64,000 nt of DNA from Streptomyces sp. NWU339 (GTDB lineage Bacteria; Actinomycetota; Actinomycetes; Streptomycetales; Streptomycetaceae). The notes beneath the pieces are model-generated. The model had not been told where the DNA came from and did not search any database. It worked only from the letters and a program-made list of their open reading frames with translations. Position numbers and translations under genes: made by a program. Positions 28,125 through 36,227 of the stretch are shown here, one piece after another. Every line of letters starts with the position of its first letter. The first letter of the stretch is position 1. The stretch spans positions 26,444 through 90,443 of the forward strand of contig NZ_QFRK01000015.1 in NCBI RefSeq assembly GCF_003143855.1. Direction: 5' to 3'.

Positions 28125-29576
28125 ATGACCGCATCAGGGACCCCCGGGGCCATGGAGGCCGCTGGGTCCGCCACCGGCTCCTCCCCCACGACACGACGTC
28201 AACTGCTCGCCCGTTCCGGCGCCCTGGGAATCGGCATCGCGTTCTCCGGCTCCCTCTCCGAGCTGTTCACCCCCACTGCCGCCGCCGCGCAGAACCTCGG
28301 CCACCACGGCTACGGCCCCCTCGTTCCCGACCCCGACGGGCTGCTCGACCTGCCGGAGGGGTTCCGCTACCGGGTGCTCTCCCGCGAGGGCGACGAACTG
28401 CGCTCCGGTGAGGGCCTCGTCCCCTCCAACCATGACGGCATGGCCGCCTTCGCGAGCGGACACGGCCGCGTCCTTCTCGTCCGCAACCACGAGAACCGCG
28501 CCAACGGCAGGGTCCCGGTCCCGGCGATCGACGGACTGACGTACGACCCGCAGGGCAGGGGCGGCTGTACGTCGCTGACCCTGGACTCCCGCAACCGGGT
28601 GCTGTCGGAACGAGTCGCGATCGCCGGTACCGCCGTCAACTGCGCGGGCGGGCCGACACCTTGGGGCACCTGGCTGACCTGCGAGGAGACCGAGGACAAG
28701 GCGGGCACCAACGGCTATACCAAGGATCACGGCTTCGTCTTCGAGGTCGACGGGGCCGACCCGCGCCGCACGGGGGCGGTGCCGCTCACCGCGATGGGCC
28801 GCTTCCAGCACGAGGCGGTCGCGGTCGATCCGAAGCGGGGCGTCGTCTACGAGACGGAGGACGCGTTCGAGCGGCCCTTCGGGCTCTTCTACCGCTTCCT
28901 GCCGGACAAGCCGCTCGGCGGCACCGGTTCGCTGCGCGCGGGCGGCCGGCTCCAGGCGATGCGGGTACCCGGAGTGCCCGACCTGTCCTCGATCCAGGAG
29001 ACGGGCGCGCACTTCGACCGCATCGAGTGGGTGGACGTGCCGGACCCGCAGGCCGCCGGAACCCCCATCCGCTTCCAGGACTTCGGCGCCGGCGGCATCA
29101 CGCACGCGCAGAAGCTGGAGGGCTGCTACTGGGGCGGCCGGTCGGTGTACTTCGTGTCGTCCTTCGCCCGCAGCGCCGAGGGTTCGGCCGGTGACCACCA
29201 CGGGCAGATCTGGCGCTACGACCCGGACCGGCGACGGCTGACGCTGGTGATCGTCTTCGGGCCGGACACCGACGTGCAACTGCCCGGCGAGTCACCGGAC
29301 AACATCTGTCTCGCCCCCAGTGGCGGCCTGATGGTCTGCGAGGACGGCAGCGGCGCGCAGCACGTCTACGGCGTCACCCGGCGCGGCGAGGTGTACGCGA
29401 TGGCGCGCAACCGCCAGGCGATCACACCAGCCGCCACCGCGGCGGGGGGCACGCCCGAGAAACCGGAGTGGGGCGAGTTCGCCGGGGTCGCCTTCTCCCC
29501 CGACGGCCGGACGATGTACGTCAACTGCTACTCCCCCGGGACGACGTTCGCGGTCACCGGCCCCTGGCGGCGGTGA
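28125..29576 (+). CDS. PhoX/DUF839-family secreted protein
   Basis: This 483-residue protein carries a Tat signal (TTRRQLLARSG at 22-32, then a hydrophobic stretch to about 56). The rest is a DUF839/PhoX-type beta-propeller: DLPEGFRYRVLSREG, VRNHENRANG, TPWGTWLTCEETED, GRFQHEAVAVDP, YFVSSFARSAEG and the terminal AGVAFSPDGRTMYVN. PhoX enzymes are calcium/iron alkaline phosphatases, but many members of this branch are untested. The expected location is extracellular. It is a single gene with its own promoter region of 93 bases. Confidence 0.9.
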   Translation: MTASGTPGAMEAAGSATGSSPTTRRQLLARSGALGIGIAFSGSLSELFTPTAAAAQNLGHHGYGPLVPDPDGLLDLPEGFRYRVLSREGDELRSGEGLVPSNHDGMAAFASGHGRVLLVRNHENRANGRVPVPAIDGLTYDPQGRGGCTSLTLDSRNRVLSERVAIAGTAVNCAGGPTPWGTWLTCEETEDKAGTNGYTKDHGFVFEVDGADPRRTGAVPLTAMGRFQHEAVAVDPKRGVVYETEDAFERPFGLFYRFLPDKPLGGTGSLRAGGRLQAMRVPGVPDLSSIQETGAHFDRIEWVDVPDPQAAGTPIRFQDFGAGGITHAQKLEGCYWGGRSVYFVSSFARSAEGSAGDHHGQIWRYDPDRRRLTLVIVFGPDTDVQLPGESPDNICLAPSGGLMVCEDGSGAQHVYGVTRRGEVYAMARNRQAITPAATAAGGTPEKPEWGEFAGVAFSPDGRTMYVNCYSPGTTFAVTGPWRR

Positions 29577-29651
29577 CACACGCGGGGCGGCCGGGGAGAG
29601 TCCCGGTCGCCCCCGCGGCCCGTACAGGTCCGTGCGCGGTCCGTACGCGGG

Positions 29652-30137
29652 TCAGGCCGCCAGCAGGTCGTCCATCTGGCCGATCGACTGCCGCAGCCCC
29701 TCGACCATGCCCATCTGCGCGAGCTGGTCCATCTGCTCCCGGCTGTCGAAGACCGAGCGCAGTTCCATCCGGGTACCGCCCTCGCGCTCGCTGAGCGTCA
29801 TCCGTACCGTCGTGGTCGGCATCTCGGGGTTCGGCTTGCCGTCCTGGTCGGAGAAGCCGTCGGTGAACTCCAGGGCGGTGGGCGGGGTGACCGAGGTGAT
29901 CCGCCACCAGCCGCCGAACTTCTCACCCTCCGGGCTGGTCATGAAGTACCTGACCTCTCCGCCGAGGGTCAGGTCGTGCTCCTCCACGGTCGCCGGGTAG
30001 GTCGGCGGCCCCCACCAGCGTTCCAGCTGCCGCGGGTCCGCCCACAGTTGCCACACCTTCTCGACCGGTGCGGTGAAGTCCGCGATCACGGTGAGGGTCA
30101 GGTTGTCGAGATCCTTGTCCACGCTCGTGACGGTCAT
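29652..30137 (-). CDS. SRPBCC (AHSA1-type) protein
   Basis: The 161-residue protein has an AHA1/START-like lipid-binding fold (FTAPVEKVWQLWADPRQLERWWGPPTYPATVEEHDL, GGWWRITSV, GGTRMELRSVF). Such proteins bind hydrophobic ligands and commonly pair with ArsR-type repressors. The ATG overlaps the ArsR stop codon (ATGA at 30134-30137), so the two are translationally coupled. It is convergent with the PhoX-like gene. The ligand is unknown. Confidence 0.9.
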   Translation of the reverse strand: MTVTSVDKDLDNLTLTVIADFTAPVEKVWQLWADPRQLERWWGPPTYPATVEEHDLTLGGEVRYFMTSPEGEKFGGWWRITSVTPPTALEFTDGFSDQDGKPNPEMPTTTVRMTLSEREGGTRMELRSVFDSREQMDQLAQMGMVEGLRQSIGQMDDLLAA

Positions 30138-30505
30138 GTGTCCTGTCCTTTCGTCGAGTCCTCGTCGGGCCCCGCCTCGTCCGCGAGCAGACCGGACATC
30201 CGGTCCACGCGCGCCCGCCAGGCCGTCTCCAGTTCGTCGAGGGCCTGCCGCGCCCGGCCCACCGCGTCGGGATCGGTACGCACGAGCTGCTCCCGTCCGC
30301 GCCGCCGCTTGGTGACCAGCCCGGCGCGCTCCAGCACCGTGACGTGTTTCTGCACCGCGGCGAAGCTCATCGGGTACACATCGGCCAGACGCGACACGGA
30401 CAGCTCACCCCGCACACAACGGCGGAGTATGTCGCGACGCGTCGCGTCGGCCAGGGCCTGGAACAGCCGGTCCACGGCCTCGTCGGCCAACTCATCTACA
30501 ACCAT
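30134..30505 (-). CDS. ArsR-family winged-helix repressor
   Basis: This 123-residue regulator has LADATRRDILRRCVRGELSVSRLADVYPMSFAAVQKHVTVLERAGLVTKRRRGR, the usual ArsR helix-turn-helix and wing. It lacks the metal-binding CxC of arsenic sensors, as do most ArsR proteins paired with SRPBCC partners. The ATG 30505 lies inside an 18-bp palindrome, the probable autorepression operator. An earlier in-frame start would lengthen it by 43 residues of poor match and is rejected. Confidence 0.92.
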   Translation of the reverse strand: MVVDELADEAVDRLFQALADATRRDILRRCVRGELSVSRLADVYPMSFAAVQKHVTVLERAGLVTKRRRGREQLVRTDPDAVGRARQALDELETAWRARVDRMSGLLADEAGPDEDSTKGQDT

Positions 30506-30514
30506 TTGGTTGTA
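30497..30514. promoter_or_regulatory. Palindromic operator over the ArsR start codon
   Basis: TACAACCA-TT-TGGTTGTA has perfect 8-bp arms and includes the ArsR start codon. CAACCA/TGGTTG palindromes are the standard operator type of ArsR-SRPBCC pairs. An AT-rich island in GC-rich DNA, it is very likely bound by the ArsR product to repress its own operon. Confidence 0.8.
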
Positions 30515-30644
30515 TGTTAGCTCCCCGCATCCCGCCCCGCAACCGGAAACCGCGTACGGACCGAGCCGGGAACCGCCACCCGGGCGAAACGGCACCACGT
30601 CAGCCCGTAAAGCGAAGGAAAGCTCGCATCCCACTCATACCTTC

Positions 30645-31523
30645 ATGCGAGGATCACACTTGTACGCCAAGCGCGCCGAGTCGGCCGAGCGGCAGCCGTA
30701 TGCGTCGCCCTGGGCGCCGCCCTCACCGCCTGCGGCACCCACCCCCTCACGGCTGCCGCGCCCCGCGCCCTCCGCCACGCCCTCGGCACCGTCCTCGCGG
30801 CCGCCCACCCTGGCTCCGGAGCCGACGGGTCTGACCCCGGTCTTCAAGAACGGCCCGCGCACCGGCGGGAAGACCGTCGCCCTCACCTTCGACGCCGACA
30901 TGACCGCCGACCAGGGCCCGCAGGCGGCGGCGGGCGAGCACTTCGACCACCCGCAGCTGATCGCCGCGCTGCGCGCGCTGCGGGTACCGGCCACCGTGTT
31001 CATGACGGGGCGCTGGGCCGAGGAGTACCCGGACCAGGCCCGCTCCATCGGCCGGGACCCGCTCTTCGAGGTCGCCAACCACTCCTACAGCCACTACGCG
31101 TTCACGGACGACTGCCACGGCCTGCCGACCCTCTCCGGGGACCGGATGCGCGCGGACGTGGAGCGGGCGTACGCGGCCTTCCGCGAGGTGGGGGTGCCGG
31201 ACCCGATGCCGTACTTCCGCTTCCCCGGCGGGTGCTACGACCGCGCGGCGCTCAAGGCACTCGCCCCGGCCGGTGTCACCGCCGTGCAGTGGGACGTGGT
31301 CGGCGGCGACGCCTTCGCCACGGACGCCGACGCGGTGGCCCGGCAGGTGCTGGACGGGGTGCGCCCGGGTTCCGTCGTCGTCCTGCACTGCACCCGCAGC
31401 GCGGCCCCGGCGACCGAGCGGGCCCTGCGGACGATCGTCCCGGAGCTGCGCGAGCAGGGCTACCGCTTCGTGAAGGTCTCCGACCTGATCGCGACGTCGA
31501 ACGGACGGAACCGGCCGTCCTAG
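30645..31523 (+). CDS. Polysaccharide deacetylase (NodB fold), N-terminus possibly frameshifted
   Basis: The carbohydrate esterase 4 domain occupies residues ~75-290: KTVALTFDADMTADQG (catalytic Asp pair), the zinc motif NHSYSHYAF, the Arg motif YFRFPGGCYD, and VVVLHCTRS. It probably removes acetyl groups from cell-wall or exopolysaccharide sugars. The open frame from ATG 30645 or TTG 30660 lacks a signal peptide and is only Pro/Ala-rich up to residue 70. A neighbouring frame (from base 30662) reads RRVGRAAAVCVALGAALTACG, an excellent lipoprotein signal with no start codon. This suggests compensating frameshifts or a lost start, so the true N-terminus is uncertain. Confidence 0.78.
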   Translation: MRGSHLYAKRAESAERQPYASPWAPPSPPAAPTPSRLPRPAPSATPSAPSSRPPTLAPEPTGLTPVFKNGPRTGGKTVALTFDADMTADQGPQAAAGEHFDHPQLIAALRALRVPATVFMTGRWAEEYPDQARSIGRDPLFEVANHSYSHYAFTDDCHGLPTLSGDRMRADVERAYAAFREVGVPDPMPYFRFPGGCYDRAALKALAPAGVTAVQWDVVGGDAFATDADAVARQVLDGVRPGSVVVLHCTRSAAPATERALRTIVPELREQGYRFVKVSDLIATSNGRNRPS

Positions 31524-31532
31524 GGTGGAGGT

Positions 31533-31712
31533 ATGGCCGACAACGACTACTGCCTGATCGAAGCGTCCAGGCCGCCCGAGGCCGACGGGCCCCCGTACGC
31601 GGAGTGCGTGCTGTGCCGGGAGCCGACGGAGTACCCGGAGTCGTACAAAGGCATGACGCTGTGCCCGGTTTGTGAGTGGCGGGAGGCCGAGCGCACGTCC
31701 TGCTCGGGGTGA
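31533..31712 (+). CDS. 59-residue double-CxxC small protein
   Basis: MADNDYCLIEASRPPEADG begins a 59-residue protein with two CxxC pairs, Cys25/28 (CVLC) and Cys44/47 (CPVC), 15 residues apart. They form a probable zinc ribbon; Cys7 and Cys57 are extra. The ATG at 31533 is preceded by GGTGGAGG at good spacing, and third positions are nearly all G or C, so it is a genuine gene. It sits 9 bases after the deacetylase stop and 37 before the PTH2-like gene, all in one direction. No named family is recognised. Confidence 0.75.
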   Translation: MADNDYCLIEASRPPEADGPPYAECVLCREPTEYPESYKGMTLCPVCEWREAERTSCSG

Positions 31713-31749
31713 CGGTCGCCGGTGTCCGGCGGCTTGGCAGACTGGAGCG

Positions 31750-32466
31750 GTGAACAACGACCGGGTGCCCGTCGCCGACAGCCCCTTCCGCCATGAGTCC
31801 AGTGCCCGCGACGCGGCACCCCAGTTCGTGCTGCCCCTGGTGGCGCGCATCGAGCGGGCCACGCCCCCGGCCCGTACGGACGCGCTGGCGACGGCGGCCC
31901 GCGCGGTGCTGACGATGCTGGCCGACGAGCGGTCGACGGGCGAGGGCGAGTGGGCGCGGGTGATGCGCGACTGGCAGGACGCCCGCATCCGCAAGGTGGT
32001 GCGCCGGGCCCGCGGCGCGGAGTGGCGCCGCGCGGAGGCGCTCGACGGCATCACGGTCACCGGCACGTCGGCGGAGGTCCGCGTCTTCCCGCCCGTCCCG
32101 CTGGACGGCTGGCCCAAGGACCTGGCCCGCCTCCAGGTCTCCGGCACCGACCTGGACGACCCGGAGCCCGTGCCCCCGGCGGACCCCACCGCCCCCGTCC
32201 TGTGGCTCAACCCCGACCTCGACATGTCGGCCGGCAAGGCCATGGCCCAGGCGGGCCACGCCGCTCAGCTGGCCTGGTGGGAGCTGACCGACAAGGACCG
32301 CACCGCCTGGCACGACGCCGGCTTCCCCCTCTCCGTCCGCCCCGCCGCCCCCTCCCACTGGCCGGCCCTGATCACCAGCGGCCTCCCCCTGGTCCGCGAC
32401 GCGGGCTTCACCGAGATCGCGCCGGGCTCCAGCACCGTGGTGGCGGACCACCCGGCCCTGCGCTGA
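31750..32466 (+). CDS. Peptidyl-tRNA hydrolase II-like protein with N-terminal extension
   Basis: The protein has 238 residues. The C-terminal ~110 residues resemble PTH2: LWLNPDLDMSAGKAMAQAGHAAQLAWWEL corresponds to the conserved MSxGKxAAQxxHA active-site helix, and the end STVVADHPALR fits the last strand. The first ~130 residues form an Arg-rich helical domain not found in classical PTH2 (about 120 aa). Canonical bacteria use Pth1, so this is probably a divergent paralogue of unknown substrate. It starts at GTG 31750, with GGAG just upstream. Confidence 0.8.
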   Translation: MNNDRVPVADSPFRHESSARDAAPQFVLPLVARIERATPPARTDALATAARAVLTMLADERSTGEGEWARVMRDWQDARIRKVVRRARGAEWRRAEALDGITVTGTSAEVRVFPPVPLDGWPKDLARLQVSGTDLDDPEPVPPADPTAPVLWLNPDLDMSAGKAMAQAGHAAQLAWWELTDKDRTAWHDAGFPLSVRPAAPSHWPALITSGLPLVRDAGFTEIAPGSSTVVADHPALR

Positions 32467-32480
32467 GATCCTGCTCGGCG

Positions 32481-32864
32481 TCAGGGGGTGTGGAGGCTCG
32501 CCAGAGCATGGCGGATCGCCGCCAGGGCCTCCTCGTTCGAGACACCGAGCCGGCCGGCGGCAGCCGCGTACGTGCGCGCGTGTTCCGCGAGCTTCGCCTT
32601 GCTGTCGGTGGCGGCCGTCGGGGCGATGACCTGGGTGCCGGAACCCCTGCGGGTCCTGACCAGGCCCGCACTCTCCAGTTCACGGTAGGCCCGGACCACG
32701 GTGTTGTTGGCCAGCCCGAGGTCGGAGGCCAGTTGGCGCACGGACGGCAGCCTGTCCCCCTGACGCAGTCGGCCGACGGAGATCAGATCGGCCAGCTGCG
32801 CGCGGACTTGCTCGTAGGGCGGGACCGGGGACGCGTGATCCACGCGGATGGACCGCGCTGTCAC
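32481..32864 (-). CDS. GntR-family regulator, YtrA subfamily
   Basis: This 127-residue protein consists of the GntR winged helix (VPPYEQVRAQLADLISVGRLRQGDRLPSVRQLASDLGLANNTVVRAYRELESAGLVRTRRGSGTQV) and a short C-terminal helical dimerisation tail, the form of YtrA regulators. Start GTG 32864 overlaps the stop codon of the upstream membrane-protein gene (GTGA). YtrA regulators usually control the membrane or ABC gene they are coupled to, so its target is probably its own operon. Confidence 0.9.
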   Translation of the reverse strand: MTARSIRVDHASPVPPYEQVRAQLADLISVGRLRQGDRLPSVRQLASDLGLANNTVVRAYRELESAGLVRTRRGSGTQVIAPTAATDSKAKLAEHARTYAAAAGRLGVSNEEALAAIRHALASLHTP

Positions 32865-33618
32865 GGCCGGGCCTTGACGTAGACCTGCGGCAGCAGGAGG
32901 ACACACAGGCAGTGACACGCCGTCAGGGCGGAAGTGAGGGCGGTGAGAGCCAGCCCCCACAGAGCAGCGTCCTTCATCCCGCCCGCGCAGGACAGGCTCA
33001 GCACCACGACCCCCATCGTCAAGGAGACAGCGAAAAGAGGAGCGCTCACCATCACTCCCCAGGCACCGATCGCCGCCCGGATTCCGGTGCGGCGCTGATC
33101 GTCACTCCGGGACCGGGCGGTGATACGGCGCAGGAGCACCGCGCAGACAACGGTACCGACGGTGAGGCCGCCGAGGATCGGCCAGGCGTAGTACGGACCG
33201 GGCCAGGGCGAGAGCAGCCGTGTACCCGCCGGGCACGTGACCGTCAGCGCACGGCGTGAGCGGCCGTCGGCGTCCGTCGAGGCCGTCGCGGCCGCGACGA
33301 TCAGGAGGCCGGTCAGGACGACGGCCTGCCCGGTCAACGCAGCGGTCAGAGCACGGGGGACATGGTCCCGGATGCGGCGCGGTGTCACCTGGGCCACTCG
33401 CACCCAGCCCTGACTCGGCCGGGCCACCACATCGGACGCGTACACGCCGAGCATGACGAACAGGCCGAAGACGGGAAACCGTACAGCAGATCCACATCGG
33501 GCTCAGGGCTGTAGGAGACCAGGGCGTTGACCGCCACACCGGTCGCCGCACCGGCCCATCGCACGGGAGTCTCGAGCCCCTCCCGCCATATGACTCCCCT
33601 TCCTGCGCCAGCAGACAT
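32861..33618 (-). pseudogene. Integral membrane protein gene with a one-base frameshift
   Basis: Two frames join into one protein. ATG 33618 gives MSAGAGRGVIWREGL..PEPDVDLLYGFP, and the next frame continues VFGLFVMLGVYASDVV and on through four or more hydrophobic helices to the stop at 32861. The switch falls at the run GGG 33473-33475 (CCC on the coding strand). One extra C would restore a 252-residue protein, and 758 bases plus one is divisible by three. Either a real inactivating deletion or a sequencing error. Without repair, translation could restart at the ATG at 33454. The family is not recognised. Confidence 0.8.
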
Positions 33619-33866
33619 CCCGGCCCCTTTCCCTCCCGCAAGGTGTATCAATTACCTGACTCAATCGCGCTCGGAATGAACTGTGTCAAGTAGCTGAAAC
33701 AGTTGCCGGAGCGCCGGTCAGCGCCGCACGGCGGCCCCCGGCTGACCCTGTGAAGCTCAAATGTTGCTCTGAAGGTGCCCCGGGCCGGGTTCGGAGGCGT
33801 CGTTCGGGGTCATACCCACGGCACGCCCGACAGGGCGGCCGACGGGGGCCGGGTGAAGGAGGGGGA

Positions 33867-35189
33867 ATGACGGTGCGACTGGGGACGGGGATCGGGTGGC
33901 GGCCGGAGATCGCCGAGGCCGTGGAGGGGATGGCGGGGATCGACTGGGTCGAGGTGGTGGCCGAGAACGTGTGTCCCGGGCATCTCCCCGAGTCGCTGCT
34001 GCGGCTGCGCGAGCGCGGGGTGACCGTCGTGCCGCACGGGGTCGGGCTCGGGCTCGGCGGGGCGGAGCGCCCGGACGCGGGGCGGCTGGAGGCGCTCGCC
34101 GAGCGGGCCACGGCACTCGGAGCGCCGCTGGTCACCGAGCACATCGCGTTCGTCCGGGCGGGTGGGCCGCTCAGCGCCTCCCCGCGGCTCGAGGCGGGGC
34201 ACCTGCTGCCGGTGCCCCGTACCCGGGACGCGCTCGACGTGCTGTGCGAGAACGTCCGCATCGCCCAGGACGCGTTGCCCGTGCCGCTCGCCGTGGAGAA
34301 CATCGCGGCGCTGTTCTCGTGGCCCGGTGAGGAGATGACCGAGGGCCAGTTCCTGTACGAGCTGGCCGACCGCACCGGGGTGCGGTTGCTCGTCGACGTG
34401 GCCAATCTGCACACCAACCACGTCAACCGCGGCGAGGACCCCGCGCGGGCGCTCGCCGAACTGCCCCTGGAGGCCGTCGCGTACGTCCATGTCGCGGGCG
34501 GCGTCGAGCGGGACGGGGTCTGGCACGACAGCCACGCCCACCCCGTGCCCCGGCCGGTCCTCGACATCCTCACCGATCTCGCCTCCCGGGTCTCCCCGCC
34601 GGGAGTGCTGCTGGAGCGGGACGAGAACTTCCCGGAACCGGCCGATTTGCGGGACGAGTTGGATGCCATCCAGGCGGCAGTGGCGAAGGGCGCGGCGGAG
34701 GCGGGGGCGGAGGAGGAGGTGCGGTCGGCGGCTGCTCCCGCCGCCCGCGCCGAGCCGGAGGAGGGCTGTCCCGAACCCGCGCGGCAGCGCCTCGCGCTCG
34801 CGCAGACCGCGGTGCTGTCCGCGCTGGTCGCCGGGACGCCCGTGCCCGAGGGGTTCGACCGGGGGCGGATGGCGGTGCAGGCACGGGCACTCACCGCGAA
34901 GCGGGCGGACGTCGTCGCCAAGGTGGCGCCCGAGCTGCCAGTGCTGCTCGGCGAGGGGTACCGGTCCGCCTTCCTCGCGTATGCGCAGAGCCGGCCGATG
35001 ACCGAGGGGTACCGGCGGGACGCGCTGGACTTCGTGGAGCAACTGCTGCTCGCCGGGCGGCCGGAGGACGGGCGGATGCGGCGGGAGCTGCGGGAGTGGT
35101 GGCTGGAGCGGTCGGGGCCGAAGCCGCGCTCGCACCGGCCGGCGGTACGGCTGGCGCGGGCCACGCGGCGGGTGCTGCTGCGGCGTTGA
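33867..35189 (+). CDS. DUF692 multinuclear non-heme iron oxidase (MNIO)-type enzyme
   Basis: This 440-residue protein has an N-terminal DUF692 TIM barrel (residues 3-280). Probable metal-ligand residues are seen at the expected strand ends: His57 (VPHGVG), His92 (TEHIAF), Glu144 (VENIAALF), Asp177 and His182 (VDVANLHTNH), His208 (YVHVAGG), His220/Asp221 (WHDSHAHP) and Glu250 (LLERDEN). Known members oxidise cysteine or C-terminal residues of ribosomal peptides using iron clusters. A C-terminal ~140-residue helical extension follows an Ala/Glu linker. ATG 33867 has AGGAGGGGG upstream. The TIGR04222 gene follows by 79 bases. Confidence 0.9.
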   Translation: MTVRLGTGIGWRPEIAEAVEGMAGIDWVEVVAENVCPGHLPESLLRLRERGVTVVPHGVGLGLGGAERPDAGRLEALAERATALGAPLVTEHIAFVRAGGPLSASPRLEAGHLLPVPRTRDALDVLCENVRIAQDALPVPLAVENIAALFSWPGEEMTEGQFLYELADRTGVRLLVDVANLHTNHVNRGEDPARALAELPLEAVAYVHVAGGVERDGVWHDSHAHPVPRPVLDILTDLASRVSPPGVLLERDENFPEPADLRDELDAIQAAVAKGAAEAGAEEEVRSAAAPAARAEPEEGCPEPARQRLALAQTAVLSALVAGTPVPEGFDRGRMAVQARALTAKRADVVAKVAPELPVLLGEGYRSAFLAYAQSRPMTEGYRRDALDFVEQLLLAGRPEDGRMRRELREWWLERSGPKPRSHRPAVRLARATRRVLLRR

Positions 35190-35268
35190 GCCGCCGTGGC
35201 CCCGAAATCCCCCCGGAACCAGGCAGGAAGCCGAGCGGAACATCACATCACCACAACACTCCGTCCGG

Positions 35269-36138
35269 ATGGTGAAAAGGGCATGGTGTTTCCGCGGCCG
35301 TGTCACTTACAAACAGTTCATGTTCTGGGTCCTCCTCCTGCTGCCGGCCTGGGCCGTCGCCGGTGTGGCGTGCGCCCGGCTGTGCCTGGCCGCCGTCCGC
35401 GCGGCGGCCGTCGGCACCACCGACGCGGCCACCGCCGAAGGGCATGACCTGACGTTGTACGAGGCGGCGTTCCTGTGCGGCGGGCCCCGACGGGTCGTCG
35501 ATGTCACCCTGGTCTCCATGGCGCGCCAGCGCAGGCTGCTGCTGGCCCGCACCGGCTGGGCGACCGTGGTCGACCCGCGGGGCCGGGACGAGATGGAGCG
35601 GTCGGTGATAGGGGCCATCGGTCCGGAGGGGCAGTCCCTCATCGCGCCCGTACGGGCCGCGGCGGCGACCGCGGCCCCCGTGCGCGGTATGGCGGACCGG
35701 CTGGTCCGTGCGGGTCTGGCCGTGCCCGAGGACGGCACCGGTACGACGATCGTCGACGGGGTGCGTCAGGTGCGGTTCGCCGCGCTGGCCGTGGTCGGGC
35801 TGGGGGCCGCCGCCCTGCTGCTGCCGGCCTCGTCGGAACTGCCGCGCCATCTGGTCGCCCTGTGGTTCGCGCTGCCGTTGATCCTGACCCTGAGCTGCCT
35901 GGTCATAGCGCGGATCGAGGTCCACCCGTACGCGCGCCGGGCCTCTCCTGCCGGTCAACGGCTGCTGGGCGCCCTGCACCGCGGTACCCACGGTGCCGGT
36001 GACCGTACGTATCTCACCTCCGTCGCCGTACGCGGCGTCCGCGCGGTCGGTGAACCGGATCTGCGTGCGGCCTTCGCACACCGCGAGCACCCGCACCCGC
36101 GGCAGGGCCAGGACTCCGGGGGCGCACGGGGGCATTGA
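35269..36138 (+). CDS. TIGR04222-type membrane protein
   Basis: This protein, up to 289 residues, has an N-terminal helix (FMFWVLLLLPAWAVAGVACARLC), then a cytosolic domain with the TIGR04222 signature LTLYEAAFLCGGPRRVVDVTLVSMARQRRLL, and two helices at about 162-210 (FAALAVVGLGAAALLLPA, VALWFALPLILTLSCLVI). A second soluble part ends VRGVRAVGEPDLRAAF. Relatives often end in a Gly/Cys-rich tail; here the tail is HREHPHPRQGQDSGG with no cysteine. The start is uncertain: ATG 35269, or ATG 35320 just before the first helix. Pairing with DUF692 suggests a shared function. Confidence 0.82.
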   Translation: MVKRAWCFRGRVTYKQFMFWVLLLLPAWAVAGVACARLCLAAVRAAAVGTTDAATAEGHDLTLYEAAFLCGGPRRVVDVTLVSMARQRRLLLARTGWATVVDPRGRDEMERSVIGAIGPEGQSLIAPVRAAAATAAPVRGMADRLVRAGLAVPEDGTGTTIVDGVRQVRFAALAVVGLGAAALLLPASSELPRHLVALWFALPLILTLSCLVIARIEVHPYARRASPAGQRLLGALHRGTHGAGDRTYLTSVAVRGVRAVGEPDLRAAFAHREHPHPRQGQDSGGARGH

Positions 36139-36227
36139 CGCCGACACCGGCGAACGGTGCTTGCCTTCCCCGACCGCCGAACGAAACATCCCTTTTGTCG
36201 CCGTCGTGCGCCGAAAGGGAATACGCG

